Assembly (NCBI GenBank): GCA_023818695.1
Contig: JAMWCF010000001.1
Span: 1 to 64,000, forward strand
Source of the DNA: Candidatus Omnitrophota bacterium
GTDB lineage: Bacteria > Omnitrophota > Koll11 > 1-14-0-20-64-10
DNA: 64,000 nt
Reading direction: 5' to 3'
The stretch's first letter is position 1. Each line of letters begins with the position of its first letter. Positions 17,424-26,390 of the stretch are shown here, in pieces. A program made the translations under genes and the position numbers. The notes beneath the pieces are model-generated. The model worked only from the letters and a program-made list of their open reading frames with translations. It ran no database searches and had not been told where the DNA came from.

Positions 17424-18212
17424 ATGGCCGCCGCCGTGAAGGTTGCCGTTTTGAAGGGGCCCGGGACGAACTGCGATCAGGAGACTGCCTTCGCCTTTGA
17501 GCAGGCCGGGGCGCGGCCCGATTTTGTCTGGATCGAGCAGTTGAAAGAGAACCCGGCGGTTCTCTCCGGCTACCAGATCCTGGCTATCCCGGGGGGGTTC
17601 ACCTACGGCGACGACCTGGGGGCGGGCCGCCTGATGGCGAATGAATTGACCGGCCGGCTGAAAGATGCGCTGGTTGACTTCCTAAAGCAGCAGAAACTGG
17701 TGATCGGGATCTGCAACGGGTTCCAAGTGCTCGTCAAAGCCGGGATCCTGCCGGGCGGCGCCGTGGGGTCGCCGCAGGAGGCGACGCTCACCTTCAATGA
17801 TTCCGGGAAGTTTGAGGACAGGTGGGTTTATCTGCGCCAGGAGTTCAACGTCTGCGTCTGGACGCAGGGGATGGAGGAGCTGCTGGAGCTGCCGGTTGCG
17901 CACGGAGAAGGGAAGTTCGTCGTGAAAGACCAGACCGTTCTGGAGCAGCTGCTCGGTTACGGGCAGATCGCTTTCCATTACTGTGATCCGCAGGGCAATG
18001 AAGCGGGCTATCCCTGGAACCCCAACGGCTCGGTGGGGGCGATCGCCGGCATCTGCGACCCCTCCGGCAGGATTTTCGGGCTCATGCCTCATCCGGAACG
18101 GCACATGTTCGCTTTGCAGCATCCCCGATGGCAGCGGGAGGGACTGGCCGGTCCGGGACAGGGTCTGCGGATCTTCAGGAACGGCGTCGAATGGGTTCAG
18201 AAACGAGGATAA
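17424..18212 (+). CDS. purQ: FGAM synthase glutaminase subunit PurQ
   Basis: 262 residues. Class I glutamine amidotransferase: IPGGFTYGDDLGAG, nucleophile Cys in IGICNGFQVL, and His/Glu in MPHPERH near the C-terminus. It is slightly longer than the usual 225-230 residues. It supplies ammonia to the PurSL fusion encoded immediately upstream. Confidence 0.93.
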   Translation: MAAAVKVAVLKGPGTNCDQETAFAFEQAGARPDFVWIEQLKENPAVLSGYQILAIPGGFTYGDDLGAGRLMANELTGRLKDALVDFLKQQKLVIGICNGFQVLVKAGILPGGAVGSPQEATLTFNDSGKFEDRWVYLRQEFNVCVWTQGMEELLELPVAHGEGKFVVKDQTVLEQLLGYGQIAFHYCDPQGNEAGYPWNPNGSVGAIAGICDPSGRIFGLMPHPERHMFALQHPRWQREGLAGPGQGLRIFRNGVEWVQKRG

Positions 18213-18215
18213 GCC

Positions 18216-19655
18216 ATGGGTGAGGATCTGAAGGAGCACTGCGGGCTGTTCGGGATCTACAACCATCCCGAGGCCGCCCGTCTGACCTACATGGGGCTTT
18301 TCTCCCTTCAGCACAGGGGAGAGGAATCGGCCGGCATCGTTTCCTCCGATGGCCGGACGCTGTATAAGCATGTGGGGATGGGCCTGGTCGAGGAGGTCTT
18401 CTCCGAAGAGGACCTGAACCTTCTGAAGGGCCGTTCGGCCATTGGGCACACCCGCTATTCCACGACCGGCTCCAGCTTGTTGAGGAACGCCCAGCCGCTG
18501 CAGGTCGATTTTTCCAGGGGATCCCTGGCGATCGCGCACAACGGCAACCTGATCAACGCCCTTTTCCTGCGGGACGAGCTGGAGGCCCACGGCTCCATCT
18601 TCCAGACGACGATCGATTCGGAGGTGATCCTTCACCTGCTGGCCGATCCGCGCTACGCCCATTTCGAAGAGGCACTGACCGACAGTCTGCTCAAACTCAA
18701 AGGGGCCTTTTCGCTCATCCTCTTGAGAGAAGATGAGTTGATCGGCGTCCGGGACCCCAACGGCTTTCGCCCGCTGTGCCTGGGCAGGTTGGGGGACTCG
18801 GCGATCCTGGCCTCGGAAACCTGCGCCCTGGACCTGCTGGGGGCCGAGTTCGTGAGGGAGGTGGAGCCGGGGGAGGTGGTGATCATCAACCGGGACGGCA
18901 TCCGCAGCGTAAGACCTTTCCCGCCCACCCAGCACTCCCACTGCATCTTCGAGCATGTCTACTTCGCGCGCCCCGATTCTTATGTTTTCGGGGAGTCGGT
19001 CCACCAGGTCCGCCAGCAGCTCGGCCGCCGGTTGGCCAAGGAGCATCCCGCCGACGCCGATGTCGTAATTGCCATCCCGGACTCGGGGAACTCCGCGGCG
19101 CTGGGCTACTCCCTGGAGTCAGGGATCCCCTTCGAGGTCGGCATGACCCGCAACCACTACGTGGGGCGTACCTTCATCCAGCCCAGCCAGCAGACCAGGG
19201 ATTTCCAGGTCCGGATGAAGTTCAACCCGGTCAAGGCCACGCTGGCCGGCAAGAGGGTGGTAGTGATCGACGATTCGATCGTTCGGGGAACCACCTGCAA
19301 GGTTCGCTTGAAATCGATCCGGGCGGCCGGCGCCAAGGAGATCCACATGAGGGTCTCGTGCCCTCCGATCATGCACCCCTGCTTTTACGGCATCGATTTT
19401 CCGACGAAAAAGGAGCTGATCGCCTGCAGCCATTCCGTCGAGGAGATCCGAAAATTCCTGGAGGTGGATTCGCTCGGTTTCATTTCGCTGGAAGGGTTGT
19501 TGAGCGCCGTGAAACAAAGAAGCAGCTACTGCACGGCCTGTTATTCCGGCAAGTACCCGCTTCCTTTCGGGAAAGAGGCCAGCAAATATATCCTGGAACG
19601 GAAATTCGCGGGTGAGGCCAGACCCGCGTCGGCCGGCGAGCGGGACCCGAAATGA
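18216..19655 (+). CDS. purF: amidophosphoribosyltransferase PurF
   Basis: 479 residues. An 8-residue propeptide precedes the catalytic Cys9 (EHCGLFGIY), as in the B. subtilis type that is autoprocessed. PRPP-binding motif VVVIDDSIVRGTT. Cysteines in HSHCIF, HPCFYGID, LIACSHS and YCTACYSG match the ligands of the oxygen-sensitive 4Fe-4S cluster in that type. First committed step of purine synthesis. The 3' end overlaps purM by 4 nt (ATGA). Confidence 0.95.
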   Translation: MGEDLKEHCGLFGIYNHPEAARLTYMGLFSLQHRGEESAGIVSSDGRTLYKHVGMGLVEEVFSEEDLNLLKGRSAIGHTRYSTTGSSLLRNAQPLQVDFSRGSLAIAHNGNLINALFLRDELEAHGSIFQTTIDSEVILHLLADPRYAHFEEALTDSLLKLKGAFSLILLREDELIGVRDPNGFRPLCLGRLGDSAILASETCALDLLGAEFVREVEPGEVVIINRDGIRSVRPFPPTQHSHCIFEHVYFARPDSYVFGESVHQVRQQLGRRLAKEHPADADVVIAIPDSGNSAALGYSLESGIPFEVGMTRNHYVGRTFIQPSQQTRDFQVRMKFNPVKATLAGKRVVVIDDSIVRGTTCKVRLKSIRAAGAKEIHMRVSCPPIMHPCFYGIDFPTKKELIACSHSVEEIRKFLEVDSLGFISLEGLLSAVKQRSSYCTACYSGKYPLPFGKEASKYILERKFAGEARPASAGERDPK

Positions 19656-20656
19656 AGACTTACAAACAGGCGGGCGTCGATGTCGGCGGGGCCGACCGCT
19701 TTATCCGGGTCATCGGCTTGATGGCGAAGCGGACCGGCCGCCACGGCGTGATCCAGGGGATCGGCTCCTTCGGCGGTCTTTTTCATCTGAATTCAGGGGC
19801 CGGGCATGACTCGGTTCTGGTGGCCTCCGCCGACGGGGTCGGCACAAAACTGTGTTTGGCTCGACTGGCCGGCTCTTACGGCTCCCTGGGGATCGATCTG
19901 GTGGCTATGAACGTCAACGACATTCTCTGCACAGGCGCCAGGCCCCTCTTTTTCCTGGACTACATAGCTGCCGGCAAACTCAAGCCGCGGGTTCTCATGC
20001 AGGTGATTCAGGGGATCGTCGAGGGCTGCCGTCAGGCCGGCTGCGTCCTTCTGGGGGGAGAAACCGCGCAGATGCCCCTGCTGTACAAGCCGGACGATTT
20101 CGACCTGGCCGGATTCGCGGTCGGCGTCGTCCAGCGGGGAGCGATCATTCAGGGGAAGGGAATCCGCCCCGGCGATCTGCTGGTGGGGCTCGCTTCCAGC
20201 GGGGTGCATTCCAACGGTTTTTCGCTGGTCCAGAAGGTTTTGTCGGCGAAAACGCTGAAGGCGAATGCGGTCGAGCTTTTAAAGCCGACCCGTATTTACG
20301 TCCGGCCGGTCCTGGACCTGATCCGGCGGGTGCCGGTCAAGGGGATCGCCCATATCACGGGCGGTTCGTTTGAAGGGAAACTGCCGAGAATTTTACCGGA
20401 AGGGTGCTCGGCGGTTTTAAAGCGCGGCAATTGGAAAGTTCCCCCTGTTTTCGGTCTGATCCGGGCCGGGGGGGTCTCTTCCGGGGAGATGTACCGGACG
20501 TTCAACATGGGGATCGGGATGATCCTGGTCCTTTCACCCTCCCGCGCGGCGCAGGCCCGCCGGGTGCTGGACCGCCACCGCCTTGCCAACTGGGTGGTGG
20601 GCGAAGTTGTTGCGGGGCGGGGGAAAAGGGTTTTCATCGAGGAGGGACGGGGTTGA
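19652..20656 (+). CDS. purM: AIR synthetase PurM
   Basis: 334 residues. ATP-dependent closure of FGAM to AIR. Motifs include DSVLVASADGVGTKL, GIDLVAMNVNDI, GARPLFFLDYIA, LLGGETAQMP and GVHSNGFSL. It starts with an ATGA overlap on purF and ends in a TTGA overlap with purD. Confidence 0.95.
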   Translation: MKTYKQAGVDVGGADRFIRVIGLMAKRTGRHGVIQGIGSFGGLFHLNSGAGHDSVLVASADGVGTKLCLARLAGSYGSLGIDLVAMNVNDILCTGARPLFFLDYIAAGKLKPRVLMQVIQGIVEGCRQAGCVLLGGETAQMPLLYKPDDFDLAGFAVGVVQRGAIIQGKGIRPGDLLVGLASSGVHSNGFSLVQKVLSAKTLKANAVELLKPTRIYVRPVLDLIRRVPVKGIAHITGGSFEGKLPRILPEGCSAVLKRGNWKVPPVFGLIRAGGVSSGEMYRTFNMGIGMILVLSPSRAAQARRVLDRHRLANWVVGEVVAGRGKRVFIEEGRG

Positions 20657-21939
20657 GAATTCTTGTCGTGGGTTCCGGCGGCCGGGAACACGCCCTTATC
20701 TGGAAGTTGTCCAAGAGCCCGCAGGTCAAAAAGATCTTTGTGGCGCCCGGCAACGGCGGAATGAAGGACCTGGCGGAGTATCTGCCGCTGTCGGCCGATA
20801 AAACCGTCGAGCTGGCCGACTTCGCCCTTTCTTCCAGGATCGATCTGACGGTGGTCGGCCCGGAATTGCCGCTTGTCTCGGGCATCGTCGATTATTTCCA
20901 GTCCCGGGGGCTGAAGATTTTCGGTCCCTCCAAAGCGGCCGCCCGGCTGGAAGGGTCCAAGGCTTTCGCCAAATCGGTGATGGAGAAGTACGGCGTTCCC
21001 ACGGCCCGGTGCCAGCTCTTTCAATCGCTTGAAGATGCCTCGGTTTATATTGAGAGGCATCCCGCCCCCCTTGTCATCAAGGCGGACGGGCTGGCTTCGG
21101 GCAAAGGGGTGATCGTCGCCCAGACGAAGGAGGAGGCGATCCGGGCGGCGACCTCCATCTTGAAAGACCGGATCTTCGGGGACTCGGGCAGGCAGATCCT
21201 CATCGAGGAATGCCTGACCGGCCAGGAGCTCTCGGTTCTGGCGTGCGTCGATGGGAAGAACTTTGTTCTCCTGGACTCCTCCCAGGACCACAAGAGGGCT
21301 TACGATGGAGACGTCGGTCCGAACACCGGCGGCATGGGGGCCTATTCACCCGTTCCGATGGTGGACGACCGGATGATGAAACAGATTGCCAAGACGATCT
21401 TTGAACCGGTCGTGCGCGGCATGGCGCTGGAAGGGTCCCCCTTCAAGGGGATCCTCTACGCCGGCCTCATGCTGACTCCGCAAGGTCCCAAGGTTTTGGA
21501 GTTCAATGTCCGGTTCGGCGATCCGGAAGCCCAGGCGATTCTCCCGCGGCTGAAGTCCGATTTCCTCGAGTTAATTCTCGCGTCGTTGGAGGGGTGGTTG
21601 GACAAATACCAGGTTCAGTGGGATGAGCGCAGCTGCGCCTGCGTGGTCCTGGCTTCCAAGGGATATCCCGGCTCCTACGATATCGGCAGGGTGATATCCG
21701 GTCTTGACAAGGCCGCCGACCTGCCCGACACGATCGTTTTTCACGCCGGGACGGAGAGCGATAAGGGGCGGCTTCTGACGAAGGGAGGCCGGGTCTTGAA
21801 CGTCGTTGGCATGGGGCATACGCTGGAGGCGGCGCTGGAGAAGGCCTACCACGGCGTGGACCTGATCGATTTCGAGGGCAAACAGTACCGGCGCGATATC
21901 GGTTCTCACGCTTTGAAATCGAAAATGAGCGTTCGCTGA
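20653..21939 (+). CDS. purD: GAR synthetase PurD
   Basis: 428 residues from TTG 20653, overlapping the purM stop, with GGAGGG upstream. The protein then begins RILVVGSGGREHAL, the expected N-terminus. ATP-grasp motifs PLVIKADGLASGKGV, HKRAYDGDVGPNTGGMGAY and LEFNVRFGDPEAQ are intact. It ligates phosphoribosylamine and glycine; glycine can come from glyA further down the operon. Confidence 0.94.
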   Translation: MRILVVGSGGREHALIWKLSKSPQVKKIFVAPGNGGMKDLAEYLPLSADKTVELADFALSSRIDLTVVGPELPLVSGIVDYFQSRGLKIFGPSKAAARLEGSKAFAKSVMEKYGVPTARCQLFQSLEDASVYIERHPAPLVIKADGLASGKGVIVAQTKEEAIRAATSILKDRIFGDSGRQILIEECLTGQELSVLACVDGKNFVLLDSSQDHKRAYDGDVGPNTGGMGAYSPVPMVDDRMMKQIAKTIFEPVVRGMALEGSPFKGILYAGLMLTPQGPKVLEFNVRFGDPEAQAILPRLKSDFLELILASLEGWLDKYQVQWDERSCACVVLASKGYPGSYDIGRVISGLDKAADLPDTIVFHAGTESDKGRLLTKGGRVLNVVGMGHTLEAALEKAYHGVDLIDFEGKQYRRDIGSHALKSKMSVR

Positions 21940-21964
21940 TGCGGAAAAAGAAAGGAGTCATTTG

Positions 21965-22483
21965 ATGGCCAGGAAAGAACAGAAGCCGGTTGTGGGAATT
22001 CTCATGGGGTCCGATTCGGACCTTTCTACCATGCAGGAGGCGCGGTCCGTTCTGCAGGAAGCGGGTGTTCCGTGCGAAATCAGGGTTCTCTCGGCTCACA
22101 GGGCCCCCGAAGACACCGCTTCCTACGCTAAATCCGCGGCCGGCCGCGGAATCAAGGTGATCATCGCCGGCGCCGGAGGGGCCGCCCATTTGGCGGGAGT
22201 GCTGGCTTCCCATACCACCTTGCCCGTGATCGGCGTTCCGCTGGACGCCACCCTGTTCAAGGGGGTGGATTCTTATCTAAGCACTCTCCAGATGCCGCCG
22301 GGGATTCCCGTGGCGACCGTTTCCATCGGCAAGTGGGGCGCCCGCAACGCCGGCATCCTGGCCATGGAAATCTTAGCTCTCGGCGATAAGAAGCTGTCGG
22401 TCTTCCTGAAAGAGTTTAAGTCGAAACTCCGGCAGGGTGTTCTGGAAAAGGACAGAAAGCTGCAGGAGGCCTGCTGCGGTTGA
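21965..22483 (+). CDS. purE: N5-CAIR mutase PurE
   Basis: 172 residues from ATG 21965 with AAAGGAG upstream; a TTG lies one codon earlier. Class I PurE motifs: GSDSDLSTM, SAHRAPEDT and AGAGGAAHLAGVLA. Class I PurE normally needs PurK (N5-CAIR synthetase), which is not in this window. The stop overlaps tsaC (TTGA). Confidence 0.93.
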   Translation: MARKEQKPVVGILMGSDSDLSTMQEARSVLQEAGVPCEIRVLSAHRAPEDTASYAKSAAGRGIKVIIAGAGGAAHLAGVLASHTTLPVIGVPLDATLFKGVDSYLSTLQMPPGIPVATVSIGKWGARNAGILAMEILALGDKKLSVFLKEFKSKLRQGVLEKDRKLQEACCG

Positions 22484-23109
22484 GGACGAAAATCATCAAG
22501 GTTGACGCGAACAACCCGGATCCGAAAGTGATCCGGGAAGCGGCCGATACCCTGCGCCGGGGCGGACTGGTCGCTTTTCCGACGGAGACGGTCTACGGGC
22601 TGGGGGCCAGTCTGCAGGACCCGCAGGCGATCCAGGAGCTGTATCGGGTCAAACAGCGGCCCTTCGAGAAGAAGGTTACCGTTCACATCTGGGATCTTCG
22701 GCAGGTGGAAGAGCAGGGGTGCCGAATGAATGAGATGGCCGCGGAACTGGCCGGCCGGTTTTGGCCGGGGCCGTTGACGGTGGTGTTGAAGCGCCGGGAC
22801 GGCTCCACCCTGGGGTTCCGGATGCCGGACCACCCGGTGGCGTTGGCTTTGCTGAAAGAGGCCGACGTGCCGGTGGTAGCCCCCTCCGCGAACCTCTCCG
22901 GCTCCCCGGCCCCCCGAAGCGCGCCGGAGGTCCTCCGGGACCTGTCGGACGAGATCGACCTCCTGTTGGACGCCGGGCCGGCCCCCGTGGGGATCGAGTC
23001 AACCGTCCTGGACCTTTCGGGGCCGGTGCCTGTTTTGTTAAGAGCCGGCGCTTTGTCCTCCGACGTCAGCCGGTATCTTGAGAGGATTGGGGCGAGATCC
23101 CCCGGATGA
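22480..23109 (+). CDS. tsaC: threonylcarbamoyl-AMP synthase (Sua5/YrdC/YwlC)
   Basis: 209 residues from TTG 22480, overlapping the purE stop. Signature GGLVAFPTETVYGLGA near 29-44, KxR motif VKQRPFEKKVTVHI, and APSANLSGSPAP. Makes the TC-AMP precursor of tRNA t6A37. The order tsaC-LMW phosphatase-rpiB-glyA follows, as in the Bacillus ywlC-ywlE-ywlF-glyA region. Confidence 0.93.
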   Translation: MRTKIIKVDANNPDPKVIREAADTLRRGGLVAFPTETVYGLGASLQDPQAIQELYRVKQRPFEKKVTVHIWDLRQVEEQGCRMNEMAAELAGRFWPGPLTVVLKRRDGSTLGFRMPDHPVALALLKEADVPVVAPSANLSGSPAPRSAPEVLRDLSDEIDLLLDAGPAPVGIESTVLDLSGPVPVLLRAGALSSDVSRYLERIGARSPG

Positions 23110-23615
23110 AGAAAATCCTTTTTGTATGCACCGGCAACAGCTGCCGTTCGGTGATGGCCGAGGGGCTCCTGAAGGATTACTTGAGCAAGAAAGGCAGAAC
23201 GGATGTCCACGTTCTTTCCGCCGGTGTCAGCGCTTTCGGGGGGGCCGGTCCGACCCCCGAGACGGTGGAGGTGATGAGGGCGGAGCATATCGATGTTTCC
23301 AACCACATCAGCCAGCCGGTCACGCCGCAGCTGGTCAAAAACGCCGATATCGTTTTCTGCATGGAGCAGTTCCAGAGGGACATCCTGCTGACCCAGATCC
23401 CGGAGTCGGCAGGGAAGGTCCACCTGCTCAAGACCTTCCTGAACAAGCAGAGATTGGCCGATCCGAACATCGCCGACCCGATCGGAAGACCCAAGGAAGT
23501 TTACGAATCCTGTCTGATGACGATCAAGGAGGCGGTGGACCGGGTCGGCCGCTGGATCGTCGGTGAGTCCGGGACCCCGCAGCGGGGGGATGAGAAATGG
23601 GAAACGGAAGGGTGA
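23106..23615 (+). CDS. low-molecular-weight phosphatase, possibly a YwlE-type protein-arginine phosphatase
   Basis: 169 residues. Phosphate-binding loop CTGNSCRS (C8 to R14) at the N-terminus and the general-acid Asp in ADPIGRP near 120. In YwlE the residue before the second Cys of the loop is Thr and decides arginine specificity, whereas classical LMW tyrosine phosphatases usually have Ile. Here it is Ser, closer to YwlE. The neighbouring tsaC and rpiB repeat the Bacillus ywlC-ywlE-ywlF order. Tyrosine phosphatase or arsenate-reductase-like roles remain possible. Confidence 0.8.
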   Translation: MKKILFVCTGNSCRSVMAEGLLKDYLSKKGRTDVHVLSAGVSAFGGAGPTPETVEVMRAEHIDVSNHISQPVTPQLVKNADIVFCMEQFQRDILLTQIPESAGKVHLLKTFLNKQRLADPNIADPIGRPKEVYESCLMTIKEAVDRVGRWIVGESGTPQRGDEKWETEG

Positions 23616-24085
23616 AGGCCGGCATGAGGAAGGTTTCCATCGGGGCGGATCACGGCGGTTTCGGGCTGAAGTCGGTTCTGATCCGCCGCTTGAAGAAGGA
23701 AGGGTATTACGGCGTGGACCGGGGCACTTTTTCGCGACAGCCGTGTGATTACCCTGTTTTCGCCGCCCGGGTGGCGAAAGATGTCTCCTCCGGGATGGTC
23801 GGGCAGGGGATCCTCCTGTGCAAGAGCGGAGGGGGAATGGCCATCGCAGCCAATAAATTCCCCGGCGTCCGGGCCGTCGTCTGCCAGACGGCCGCTTCCG
23901 CCAGGCATGCCCGGGAGCACAACGACGCCAACATCCTGGTTCTCGGAGCGAGCGGTCTTTCTTCGGAGAGAGCCGTTGCGATATTGAGGGAATGGCTGAA
24001 AACCCCCTTTGCGGGGGGCCGCCATGCGAGGCGGATCCGTCAGATCAGCCGGATCGAACACGACACCATGAAAAAACGGAAGTGA
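23597..24085 (+). CDS. rpiB: ribose-5-phosphate isomerase B
   Basis: 162 residues from ATG 23597 (19-nt overlap with the phosphatase); ATG 23624 would give 153 residues beginning MRKVSIGADHGG. Motifs GADHGGFGLK, catalytic Cys in LLCKSGGGMAIAANK, and AREHNDANILVLG. Interconverts ribulose-5-P and ribose-5-P, feeding PRPP for the purine pathway encoded upstream. It ends 4 bp before glyA. Confidence 0.9.
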   Translation: MGNGRVKAGMRKVSIGADHGGFGLKSVLIRRLKKEGYYGVDRGTFSRQPCDYPVFAARVAKDVSSGMVGQGILLCKSGGGMAIAANKFPGVRAVVCQTAASARHAREHNDANILVLGASGLSSERAVAILREWLKTPFAGGRHARRIRQISRIEHDTMKKRK

Positions 24086-24089
24086 GACC

Positions 24090-25385
24090 ATGCTTGAAAA
24101 TCTGAAAAGTGCGGATCCTGAAATTTACAGGGCGATCTGTCTGGAGACGATCCGCCAGCAGGAAAACCTTGAGCTGATCGCCAGCGAGAACGTCGTCTCC
24201 CTGCCTGTTCTGGAAGCGGTCGGGTCGGTCATGACAAACAAGTACGCGGAGGGGTACCCGGCGGCCCGGTGGTATGACGGCTGTCAGTTTGTGGACCAGG
24301 CGGAGGCCCTGGCGATCGAACGGGCAAAGGCTCTCTTCGGGGCGGAGCATGTGAATGCCCAGCCTCATTCCGGTTCGCAGGCCAACACGGCTGTTTACCT
24401 GGCCGTCCTCAACCCCGGGGACACCATCCTGGCCATGAATTTAAGCCACGGAGGGCATCTGACCCACGGACATCCCAAGAACATCTCCGGCCGGCTGTTC
24501 AACATCGTTCCCTATGGCGTCTCCCAGAAAGATTACCGGATCGACTACGATCAGGTGATGGAACTGGCCAGGCGGCACAAGCCGAAGATGATCGTCGCTG
24601 GCTATTCCGCTTACCCGCGGGAGCTTGACTTCAAGAAATTCCGGCAGATTGCCGACGCGGTGGGGGCTTACCTGATGGTTGACATGGCCCATTTCGCCGG
24701 GTTGGTGGCCGCGAAGATTCATCCCTCCCCGGTTCCTTACTCCGAGTTTGTTACCACCACGACCCACAAAACACTGCGCGGCCCCCGCGGGGGGTTGATC
24801 CTCTGCCGCAGTGAGTTTGCCAAGAAGATCAACGCGCAGATTTTTCCGGGCATTCAAGGGGGACCGCTCATGCACGTCATTGCGGGCAAAGCGGTTGCCT
24901 TGAAGGAGGCGATGACCCCGGAGTTCAAACAGTACCAGCAGCAGGTCGTCAAGAACTCTCAAGCGCTGGCAAGCGGCCTGCTGGAAAAGGGGTGGAGGGT
25001 CTTGACCGGCGGGACCGACAACCACCTCGTTCTAGTCGATCTGACGACCAAAGAGGTCACCGGCAAGGATGCCGCCACGGTTCTGGATTCGGTCCGGATC
25101 ACGGTCAACAAGAACGCGATCCCCTTCGACCCGAACCCGCCGGCGGTGGCCGGCGGCATCCGGTTGGGAACTCCGGCTGTCACAAGCCGCGGGATGAAAG
25201 AGGCGGAGTTCAAAACCATTGCCGGGTTGATCGACAAAACATTGAGCGCCTCCTCTGAAGAGGGGGTGCTGGAGCAGGTCCGTCGGGACGTCCAGCGTTT
25301 GACCGACCGGTTTCCGCTTTATCCGGAGTTGAGGCGAACCATGCCTTCGGCCGATGAACTGCTGGCCGCAGGACGAATAGTATAA
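24090..25385 (+). CDS. glyA: serine hydroxymethyltransferase
   Basis: 431 residues. PLP-lysine motif TTTHKTLRGPRGG near 225, NKYAEGYP (about 51) and QPHSGSQAN (about 92). Converts serine plus THF to glycine and methylene-THF, both used in purine synthesis, consistent with its place in the operon. Confidence 0.96.
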   Translation: MLENLKSADPEIYRAICLETIRQQENLELIASENVVSLPVLEAVGSVMTNKYAEGYPAARWYDGCQFVDQAEALAIERAKALFGAEHVNAQPHSGSQANTAVYLAVLNPGDTILAMNLSHGGHLTHGHPKNISGRLFNIVPYGVSQKDYRIDYDQVMELARRHKPKMIVAGYSAYPRELDFKKFRQIADAVGAYLMVDMAHFAGLVAAKIHPSPVPYSEFVTTTTHKTLRGPRGGLILCRSEFAKKINAQIFPGIQGGPLMHVIAGKAVALKEAMTPEFKQYQQQVVKNSQALASGLLEKGWRVLTGGTDNHLVLVDLTTKEVTGKDAATVLDSVRITVNKNAIPFDPNPPAVAGGIRLGTPAVTSRGMKEAEFKTIAGLIDKTLSASSEEGVLEQVRRDVQRLTDRFPLYPELRRTMPSADELLAAGRIV

Positions 25386-25388
25386 GGA

Positions 25389-25847
25389 ATGCGCTGTCCT
25401 TACTGCGGTTCCATAGAGGATAAGGTCATCGATTCCCGGGAGTCCCCGGACGGGTCGGAGATCCGCCGGCGGCGGGAATGCCTGAAGTGCGCCAGACGCA
25501 GCACCACTTACGAACGGCTGGAGGAGTCCCCCCTGCTGGTCGTCAAAAGGGACGGCAGGCGGGAACCTTATGAAAAGCGCAAGGTTCTCAACGGCGTCGT
25601 CAAGGCCTGCGAGAAGCGGCCGATCTCCATGGAAGCGATCGAGACGCTGGTCGACGAAGTGGACAGGGAAATCCGCCAGGAGTTTGAGAAGGAGGTTTCC
25701 TCCACGGAGGTCGGGGAGCGGGTTATGGGAAAGCTCCAGAAGCTGGACGATGTGGCTTACGTCCGGTTCGCTTCCGTCTACCGCTCTTTCAAAGATCTTA
25801 ACCAGTTCATGCGCGAGCTGCGCGACCTGTTGAACAGCAAGAAGTAG
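25389..25847 (+). CDS. nrdR: transcriptional repressor NrdR
   Basis: 152 residues. N-terminal zinc ribbon CPYCG...CLKC, then an ATP-cone (LLVVKRDGRREPYEKRKV) around 48-138. Senses dATP/ATP and represses ribonucleotide reductase genes. The last 41 bp overlap the 3' end of the convergent maf gene. Confidence 0.94.
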   Translation: MRCPYCGSIEDKVIDSRESPDGSEIRRRRECLKCARRSTTYERLEESPLLVVKRDGRREPYEKRKVLNGVVKACEKRPISMEAIETLVDEVDREIRQEFEKEVSSTEVGERVMGKLQKLDDVAYVRFASVYRSFKDLNQFMRELRDLLNSKK

Positions 25848-26388
25848 TTTTGATCATCCGCTTCACCAGTTCCATCGGCAGCCCCACCACGTTCGTATAG
25901 GACCCCCGGATCCTGACCACCACGGGATCCATCTTTTCCTGCACCGCGTAAGCTCCCGCCTTGTCCGGATGTTTTTTGGCATATCGGCTGATCTGAAGGG
26001 TGGACAGGGGCCGCATGGTCACCCGGCTGACGGCATGCCCCACTTTTCTTTTTCCGGATGCGGCGTTCACCAGCGCCACGGCGGTGATGACCCGGTGGGT
26101 TGTCCCCTGGAGCTTTTTCAATATCCGACGCGCCTCTCCGACACTGGCCGGCTTCCCGTAAATCTTTCTGCCGAGCACAACGACCGTGTCGGCCCCCAGT
26201 ACCCAGCCCTTTCCGGTCTTTCCGGCCACCGCCAGCGCTTTCGCGAAAGCCAGCTTCTTCGCGTAGGAAACCGGATCTTCTCCGGCTTTGGGCGGCGGTT
26301 CCGGGATCCGGCTGGCGACAGCGCGGAACCGGATGCCGTGCTCCCGCAGAAGACGTTTTCTTCTCGGAGAAGCGGATGCCAGGATCAA
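25807..26388 (-). CDS. maf: Maf-family nucleoside triphosphate pyrophosphatase
   Basis: 193 residues on the minus strand from a TTG start (LILASASPRRKRLL), 2 bp after the upstream gene stop; no clear Shine-Dalgarno sequence. Maf motifs SASPRR, KLAFAKA, GADTVV and GAYAVQ are present. Hydrolyses non-canonical or modified nucleotides. The C-terminal tail (KTTSCCSTGRAARA) is encoded on the strand opposite the last 14 codons of nrdR, an unusual convergent coding overlap. Confidence 0.9.
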   Translation of the reverse strand: MILASASPRRKRLLREHGIRFRAVASRIPEPPPKAGEDPVSYAKKLAFAKALAVAGKTGKGWVLGADTVVVLGRKIYGKPASVGEARRILKKLQGTTHRVITAVALVNAASGKRKVGHAVSRVTMRPLSTLQISRYAKKHPDKAGAYAVQEKMDPVVVRIRGSYTNVVGLPMELVKRMIKTTSCCSTGRAARA

Positions 26389-26390
26389 GT

